Positions 18,301 to 27,300 of a stretch of 64,000 nt of DNA are shown one piece after another; the stretch's first letter is position 1, and every line of letters starts with the position of its first letter. Location of the stretch: the NCBI GenBank assembly GCA_020621405.1, contig JAHRYN010000006.1, forward strand, positions 156,868-220,867, written 5' to 3'. The notes below the pieces were generated by a model, which searched no databases, was not told the origin of the DNA, and was given only the letters and a program-made list of their open reading frames with translations. A program made the translations under genes and the position numbers. Origin of the DNA: Betaproteobacteria bacterium. Lineage in GTDB: Bacteria > Pseudomonadota > Gammaproteobacteria > Burkholderiales > Rhodocyclaceae.

Positions 18301-21300
18301 ATGCGGCCGGACAGCGACAGCAGCTCGACGCCACCGCCCTGCACGCGCACTGCATCGCCGCTGCCCGCGGCAAGGATGTCGCCATCGGCCTGCAGGAAGA
18401 CGTGACCGGCATCGTCGGTGCGTGCCTGCTGCACGCGCATGTCACCCGTAAGCGCCCGCAGACCGATGTCACCCTGCGCGCTGACCGCGTCGATCACGCC
18501 ACCGCCCAGCATGTTGACCTGCAGCGGCGCCAGCGCATTGCCGATACCGCTGGCGGCACGCATCGTCAGGCTCTGCGCGGTGATGGTGCCGCGCGCACCC
18601 TCGGCGGTGATCGCACCGCCGGTCAGACCGCTGCCTGCGGTGGCGTCCAGCGAGACGGTACCGGTGCGGTTGATCAGGCTGCCGGCCAGGATGATGCCGG
18701 ACAGGCTGCGGATGTCGACCTGGCCCTGGTCGTAGCCGATGAAGCTGATCGGGATCGAGTAGTCGCCCTTGATCGTGTGCGTGTTGTAGCGCTTCTTGCC
18801 GATATCGGACCAGACCTCGTAGGTGTGCCACTTCCAGATGCAGAAGAACCACGAGCACTTCGACCGTTCCTTCGACCAGCTGTTGTAGTCGGTCGTCACG
18901 TCGCGCCGCTGGTAACGGTAGGCCGCGTTGCCGAGGCTGGTGTCGATCTTCGTGTATTCGCCCTGCATCAGCGGCGTCACATCGGGGTATTCGACGTAGG
19001 CGGTGCGGTCGGCCAGCGACCAGCTGCCCGGGAAGAACCAGAACTTGGTTTCCTTCTCGTAGCGCGCGTAAGTGTTGGTCGTGCTGCGCTGGCCGGTCAC
19101 CCAGGTGTAGGTCTGGCCCTGAACTGGCGCGTAGCCAGTGTCGCGGGTATTGGCCAGATCGGCGTAGGTCGCCACCGTCTTTTCCACCAGCTTGTCGCCA
19201 GAAGACGTCTTTTCGGTGGTGACGATGACGTCGCGCGTCTGCACGTCGGTGCCGACGCGCGTGACGATGCGGGTGACCGGAGTCAGCCCGTTGTAGTGGG
19301 CCAGCGCTGCCGTATCCGGTGCCGCGGGTCCGGTCACGATGGCGCCGCGGTCGGCGTTGGCGTGCGGGTCCCAGCGGCGCAGGTAGTCGGTGATGCGCAC
19401 GCGGCCTTCGATGTCATTGCCGGTGTCCAGCCCGGTGATCACCAGATCGTAGCCGCTCAGATTGTTGATGCTGAAGCGGCCGTAGCCGTCCATCGCCGCG
19501 ATGCGCCCGCCGCCGGTATTCAGTATTTCACCGAGCAGTTCGAGCTTGCCGCCCTCCACCTTCACCGGTTCGAGCTCGATGCGGTTCTGCTCGGCATTGA
19601 AGAAGGCGACGATGTTGCCGGCGGTATTGCTGATCCGGAAGCGCGGGTCGGCCGGCTTCATGCCCAGGGCGACCAGTGCGTCGTAATTCGCCTTGGCCTG
19701 GGCCAGGGTGGTCGCCGTCCGGTACGGTCCGATGTTCAGGTTCACCCGCGCCGCATCGTCTATGGTGACGGAGCGATCCTGCAGGCCGCTCTGCAGCAGG
19801 CCGTTGATGTTCAGATAGCGCGCGCTGATGAAGACGTTGTTGCCGGCGATGGTCGGCGCACCGTTGCCGACCCGCTGCGCGCTCGACGAACCGCTGAACA
19901 GACCGCCGTCCTCGAAGTCGTTCGCGGTGCCGCCACTGGTGCCGCCGGGCGTGCGCGTGCCGCCCCACAGGTCGCGCGGATTGCCGGCCGTGTGATAGAA
20001 GGCCGATGGCGAACTGAACACGAAATCGCGCCCGGCCGTGATGTTGATCGTGTCGGCCTGGATGTTCGGCGCAGTCAGCGGATTCAGCGGATCCTTCGGC
20101 TGCACCAGCACGCTGCCGCGCTCGCTCTGGATCGTCACCGAACCAAGCAGGTTGCTGACGTCGCCGACCACCTCGATGTCGGGTGCACGGGTATCGAGGT
20201 CGGCCGGCACATAAGTGTTGCGCACTTCGATGGCCGGCACGTCCGAATCCGGCGCGATGCCGGCCTTGCCGAAGGCGGCCGTGCCGCCGCTGTTGCGCGC
20301 GTTCAGCGCGGCATTGACCTGCGCCGTCGTCGGGGTGCTGCCCGGCGTATTCAGAATGGCCACGCCGTTGAGCGTCAGCCGGCCGGTCGCATCCTCGGGA
20401 ATGGCCAGCGCATCGGTGCGCAGGAAGGCGGTACTGCTGTTCAGGATTTCTATCTTCGCGTCACCGCGCGCAAGCAGCTGGCCGCCGCCGGCGAGATAGT
20501 CGCCCGTCACGTTGATGTTGCCGCCGCGTGCCCGGATTTCCGGCAGGATGATGAAGGCGGCGTCGGTGACCGACGCCGTCGCGCCTCCGCTCGGGAACAG
20601 GCTGGCGAGCTGCTGCTCGAGGAAGTTGATTTCGGCGCTCAGCGCCGCCACCGTCTCCGGATTGCTGGCATCGGCACCGCTGCTGGTCCGGCCCTGGTAC
20701 TGGCCGCGTATTTCCTTCAGCCGGTCTATGCGCGTCTGCAGATTGTCCTGCAGGTTTTCGATGCGCGCCGTCGGCATGTCGATGCCTTCGCTGCGCGTGA
20801 TCCAGTACTGCTTCGTATAGGTGTCGTAGGTGCAGCCGGCTGTACCCGGTGTCTGGCACTTCGATGCCTGACCGTCGCGCGGCACCTGCGTGCTCACGGT
20901 GACCGACACGGCCCCGCCGCCAGGATCGGTTTCGCTGATCGTCATGCGCTGCTGGTTGTGGATGCCGGCATCGATCGAACCGTTCACGGTCGCACCGGCA
21001 CTTGAATGTTCGATGCTGCGGCCGCTGTTCTGCTCGATCGACACATCGCCGCCGCCAAACAGATTGCTGATGCCGCTGGCGATCGCACTGGCCGCCTGGC
21101 TGTACAGGTCGCGCGCGACGCCGTGGCCGTCGATCAGGTGCCCGAAGCCCTTGTCCGCGATCAGGTTCACGTCCATGACGCTGCGCAGCGTGCCGTCGAC
21201 GACGATGCGGTTGTTCTGGGTCAGCAGGCCGTCCGCCCCCCAGTCCAGACCGGGAATCGGTATCAGCGAGTTGTTGTAGAGGTCGGTGCGCGCTACCGAC

Positions 21301-24300
21301 GAAAATCTGTTGCGCACGCCTGTGGCGTCGCGTCCGGCACCGAGGTTGATGTCGCCGTCGGCGCGGATGTCCGAACCGGCACCGACCGCAGCCGTCGAGT
21401 AGCTGCGGATGTCCGACTTCGAGTAGCCGTCCGCGTAGGCTGCAAGCCCCCATGTCTTCGAACTGGCGCGTGCCTCGACGTCACTGCGTTCACGCGCAGC
21501 AAGGTCGAAGTCACCCACGGTATCGATCACGACATTGCGCCCGACGCGCGCTTCCGTGCGTCCGCCGTCGCCTTGGGCGATCGGGTTGGCATTCACTTCG
21601 ACGATGGATTCGGCGTCGGCCGCGCTGATCGCGCCGCCCGCCTCCAGCTTGGCGCGGTCGCGCAGCATCACGTCCGACACCGCGTTGAAGCGGGTGCGCC
21701 CGGCATCATCCGGATCGCCCAGCACATGCACCTGCGCGCTGTTGCCGACGTCGACCAGCGTGATGTTGTCCACCCGCGTCGTACTGGATCCGGCCGCACC
21801 GCCCGCCACACCGCCGGCGCCGGCGAACACGTTGAAAACGTCGACCGTCCTGCCACCCTCGACACGGGTGATCCAGGGCTTGCGTGTCTGGTTCAGCGCA
21901 CTGACGTCCAGATCCCATGTACGCAGCCTGGCATCGGCGCGGATGCCGGCGACCACCCGGGCATCGATGTCGTTGTAGGCCAGCGCACCGCTGGCGCCGA
22001 CCACGCCGGCGGCCAGCGAATCGACGCGGGTATTGAAGGTCGCCGTGTGATCGGCGTGCACCTCGATGCGTCCCTGTGCAGCCGTCTTCAGCACCTCGGC
22101 GGCCGTGCCACCGCCGAGCAGCGCCTGCGTATCGGACAGGTTGCGCGTAGACGCCGACGCGGCAGCGCCGCCGATGATGCCGCCCGAACCGGCCACCGCG
22201 TCGGCATGGGTGGTGTCATCGCCGGTGGCGAGCACGGTGAGCGAGGCGCCGACGGTTCCTGTGTTGTTGTTGTCGATCGACGCCAGCGTCACCGAATTCG
22301 CGTCGGCCGAGGCGAGATTGGCACCCAGCGCGAGCAGGCCGCCAACCGTCACGCCGCTGGTTTCCGCAGTCTGGCGCGTCTGGTTCGAGGCCGTGACCGA
22401 GGTCGCATCGCCGATATCGAAGGTGTTGTCGCCGCCGATCAGCGCATTGACGCGGGCATTGCTGCCGGCGACTGAATTGCTGCCATTGGCGCTGACCAGC
22501 AGCGAGCCGCCGGTGGCATTGGCATAGGAATACGCGGTGTTGGCCAGGCCGGGCAGCAGGGTCGCCGCATTCAGCGACAGGCTGCCGGCCGTGATGCCGT
22601 TGTGGCGACCGACCGTGGCGAAAGATTGCGTCGCGGCCGTCGCCTGCGCCAGCGATACGCCGATCGACACCGCGAGCGAGCCGTTGTAGCCCCGGGCGAC
22701 CGCACTGACCTGCGGCGTGCTGCGTGCCGCCACCGACACGGCCGATCCGGGCGCCGTCACCGTCACCCGGTCGGCGATGCCGGCTCTGGCCGTACCGCTG
22801 GCGCTGGCCGTCGCTTCGGAACCGGAACCTGCAGCCACGCCGCCCGAACCAGCGGTCGCCTGCGCGCTGACAGTGTCGCCGCGCACCGCTTCGATTTCGA
22901 ATACGCCACCGGAGGTGGTGACGCCCGTGGCTGCCGCTGCGACCTTGGCATCCGCTGCGCCGACCTGCGCCGTGGTCGTGCCGGTCTTTTCCGCCCGCGA
23001 CTTGACGATGCCCGCCGCGACGACACCGACCGCATAGCCCTGCGCGCTCGAATGCGCATCCATCGCGTCGCCCGCATGCACCCGCACGTCACCTGCCGCG
23101 GAACCGACGGTGGCATTCGTGCCGTCGCCCAGTTTCGCTTCGACCGTATTGGCCAGATCGGCGGTGGCCACGGAGGCGCCGACGCCGACCAGTCCGCCCG
23201 CGGCCTGGAAGCTCGATACGCTCACCGCCTCGCTGCCGGTATCCAGACGGCCGGTGTCCGCGCTCAGTTCGATGTCGCCACCATCAGCCTGCAGCGTGAT
23301 CTTGCCGGCGGTCGTCGCGCGCACATCGTGACGCACGTCGAGCACACCGACTGCCGCGCCGACGCCCGCCACACCGCCGACGGCCAGACCGCCGGCCTTC
23401 ACGTCCACCCGGTCCAGTTCGCTTGCGCCGATGCGGATGTTGCCGCCGGCCTGCAACGTGTCGCGCGTGCCATCGGTGTCGATGATGCGCGCACGCGTCG
23501 CGCCATCCGGCGCCTGGGCGATGTCATCCCTGGCCGCGACCTTTGCGCGGCCGTTGACGCCGCTGATGTCGTCCTCGGAAAAGCTGTCGGTGGCCCGCAT
23601 GTTGCCGCCGCTGTCGCTGGTCGACAGCCGGTCTTCATTCGAGAAATCCTGCGCCGTACCCAGCGTGCCCTGGCTGCCGTCCTTCTTGCTGTCCAGCTCG
23701 CCGGATGCATCGCCGTTCAGGCCGGCGTTGAGCAGGGTCACCGCCGCAGCGCCGCCGATGCCGACGGTGCCGCCGGCGCCCAGCGCAGCAGCGACATTGG
23801 TCAGCCGGCGATGGGCGGTGGCGCTGACCGCGATGTCCTGATCGACATGGACGTCACTGTCCTGGATCGTTGCTGTCGTCGTGTTGTCGATCTTGGTGAT
23901 CGATGCCCCGGCGCCGGCACCCGCCAGCCCACCGACTGCCGCGGCGCCGGCGTGACTCTCGGTCACGACCGAGTCGGTCGCGCTCACCGCCAGCCCGCCC
24001 GACCGGTCGCTTGCGCTGCCGACACGACTGTCGATCACCGACGCCTCCGTCGTGCTGTCGATGATGCCGACCGCCACCGCGCCGGCCACACCTGCGGTGC
24101 CGCCACCGGCGCCGCCGATGGCCCAGGTGCGCATGTCGGTCGCGTTGCCCGCGGTCACATTCACCTGGCCATCGGCATCGACCGCGGCGTCCTCGATGCG
24201 CGCGCGCGTAGTGCTGGTGTCCAGACCGACCGCGAAGGTGCCGGCCAGCGCGGCGCCACCCACGGCCAAGCCACCGCCGGTGACGAAGAAGGTCGAGCCG

Positions 24301-27300
24301 TGGTGGGCTGCGACGTCGAGTGCGCCGACATCGAAGGTCGCTCCGGTTACGTAGGCGTCGGTCGTGCTGGTGAACTTGGCGACCGAACCGCTGCCGACCG
24401 CAGCGACCACGCCACCGGCACCGCCGACGACCACCGACGACACGCCTTGCGCCGACAGCGCGTCGACGGTTGCCGCACCCTTCGCATCGACCACGGTCGT
24501 CGCGCCGCTCACGCCGGCGGTGGTGTTGCGCTCGAACACATTGACGTCGGCCGAGGCACCGAGGCCGGCGGCGCCGACCGCGATCGAGCCGATGAAGGTG
24601 TTGCCGTAGGCATGATCCGCCGCCCGAATGCTGACCGCCTGCGCGGCCGAAGCCGTCGTGTTGTCGCCGCCGTTGAGCACCGCATCGCTCACCGTGGCCG
24701 AAGTCTGCCCGCCGATCAGATTGACGCTGGCGGTCACGGCCACACCCGCGTACAGGCCGCCGGCGACGTTGGCCACCGCAGTCGTCGTCTGGTGCGTGGC
24801 CAGCGCATTCACCGCAATGCCGCGCACGTCTTCCTTGCCGCGCGATGCCGTCAGGTCGGGTGCATGGAAGGGATTGGACGACGAATAGCCACCGCCCTTG
24901 GTGCTCATCCGGTCGATGCTGGCATGCAGATCGGCATCGGCGACCACGCCGGTATTCACGCTGACGCCGGTCCCCTGCTTCGCCCGCGCCGCCACCCGAC
25001 TCCCCTTGATCGCCGCTTCGGTAGTGCCGGAAATGTCGTTCACCGTCACCGACGCACCGACACCGGCGGCCGCCAGACCGATGCCGGCGGCACCCGCCAG
25101 CACCGAAATCCTGTCGTCGGCTTCAGCCAGCACGGCGACATCATCGCGTGCCTCGATCACGGCACCGTTCTCGATCAGCGCACGCGTATCGGAACCGAGC
25201 AGATTGACCGCGACCGAACCGCCGACGCCGACCTTGACGCCGGCACCCACACCGACCGACGCAGTCTTGATGGTGGCCAGCGAATCGGCGCTGATGACCA
25301 CGCTGGCGACGTCGAAGCCGTCCGCCGTCTTCTTGCCGGACACACGGGCGAGCGTCACGTTGTCGATGTCGTTGACCGCGACCGCGGCGCCGAATCCGGC
25401 CGACAGGCCCAGACCGACGCCACCGGCCAGCGACTCGATGGTCGTGGTGTCGGTCGCGCTGACCGTCACGTCGGCGGCCGAGGCGTCGACGTCCGAGTCG
25501 ACGATTTCAGCTTTCGTGCTGGTGCCGTCGGTGAAGTTGGTCGATGCCGAACCGGCGCCGCCGAAGTCCTTCGCCAGTCCGCCGGCGACCGAGGCGGACC
25601 GGATGGTCGACGCGTTGCTGGCGGTCAGCGTCAGCGACGCCACGCTGGCACCGGTCGGATCGGTCACCAGCGCATCCTCGAGCGCCGCCCGCGTCTGGTT
25701 GCCGATGTCGTTGTACGCGACGGCCACACCGATGCCCGCCGTGCTGAGCGAAAACCCGACCGCACCGGCGAGCGACTCTATGGTCGACAGGTCGCTGGCC
25801 GTCAGTGCGATGGCACCGCCCGACTTCAGCGTGACCGTGTCCGCCAGCGCGCGCGTTTCGTTGGTGATCGAGTTGATGGTGACCGCTCCGCTCAGCGACA
25901 CGCCATTCGACGCACCCAGCGAGGCGGCGACCGACACGATGCCGTTGTCGCTGGTCGCACTGGCGGAGATGCCGTTGCCACCGCGCACCACCTCTTCGTC
26001 GCTGTCAGTGCTGTCGCCGAGCAGTTCGGCGACGGTGTCGGAATCCACCGTCGAGATCGCGACCGCGGCGCCGAAGCCGGCCTTGCCGCCATAGCTCGCC
26101 GCGCCGGCCACGCTGCGGATGTCCGATTCGTCGCGTGAGGTCAGCGTCACGGTGCCGCCGGTATCGACGCCGGCGCTGTCGATGGTCACGCGCGTGTCGT
26201 TGTCGACATTGCTGTAGGCCACCGAACCGGCGGCGCCGACCTTCTGTCCGGTCGCCACGCCAGCTGCGATCGACCACATCGCACCGCTGTTGGTGGCGGT
26301 GAGCAGGACATTGCCGGCACCGGACAGCGTCAGCGAGGTCCGGGCAATGGCGGCCTGCGTGATCTTGTCCAGCTGGTTCCAGGTGAAGGCGCCGCCCAGA
26401 CCCGCCTTCTTGCCGCTGCCGACGGTCAGCGCACCGGCGCCGGCCAAGGCCAGTGCGCTGTCGCCCGAGCTCAGGCTCAGACCGTGCGACAGCACAACCG
26501 TCCGGTCGGTCACCAGATCGGCATCGACGTCGATGCCGAGCGATGATCCAGCCTTCCCCTGCACCGCCACGCTGGCGAGGTCGGAGACCGCGGCGACGGT
26601 CGTGTCGGTGATCGTGTTGATCGACACCGCCGCCGAAATGCCGATGCCGGACTTGCCCTGCTCGCCGGCATCCTTGGCGTTGGTTTTCTTGCCGTCGCCG
26701 CCCGGTTTTCCGTCGCTGCTTTCATCCGAGCCTGCCGGCAGCGAGCCGGCGACGGAGAACGCGCCCTGCGTGGCATCGGAAACCGCTTTCAGATAGACAT
26801 TGCCGCTGGCCGTGAGCGTACCGCCGGTGCCGGTTTCAAGCAGCCGGTTGCCGATCAGCGCGCGCGTGTCGCGGTCGAGATCGTTCACAGCGATCGAGAA
26901 ACCGATGCCGACGCTGCCCGAACGCGCAATGCCGCCTGCGACATTGATGGACATGCTGTTGTCGGTCGCCTGCAGCACGACGTCGCGCGCATTGACGGTG
27001 GAGCCCGACGCGATCTGGGCAGTCGTGCGGAAGGTGGTGTCGATCAGCGAGAAGGCGCCCTGGATCGACACCTTGCCGGCCTTGCCCGCCGCTTCGGCGA
27101 TGACGATCTGGTCGAAATCGGTGTCCGCCAGCACGGCGAGACCATCGGCACGCACCGTCGCACCGCGCGCGACCGTCGCATCGGCGCCGCCGGTCAGCGT
27201 CAGCTGGTGGTAGGAACCGCCAAACCCGGCCGCGGCACTGTTCGCGCCACCGTCCGGAAGCGCGGTCAGATCGATTTCCGGCACGCCCACAAGGTTGAGC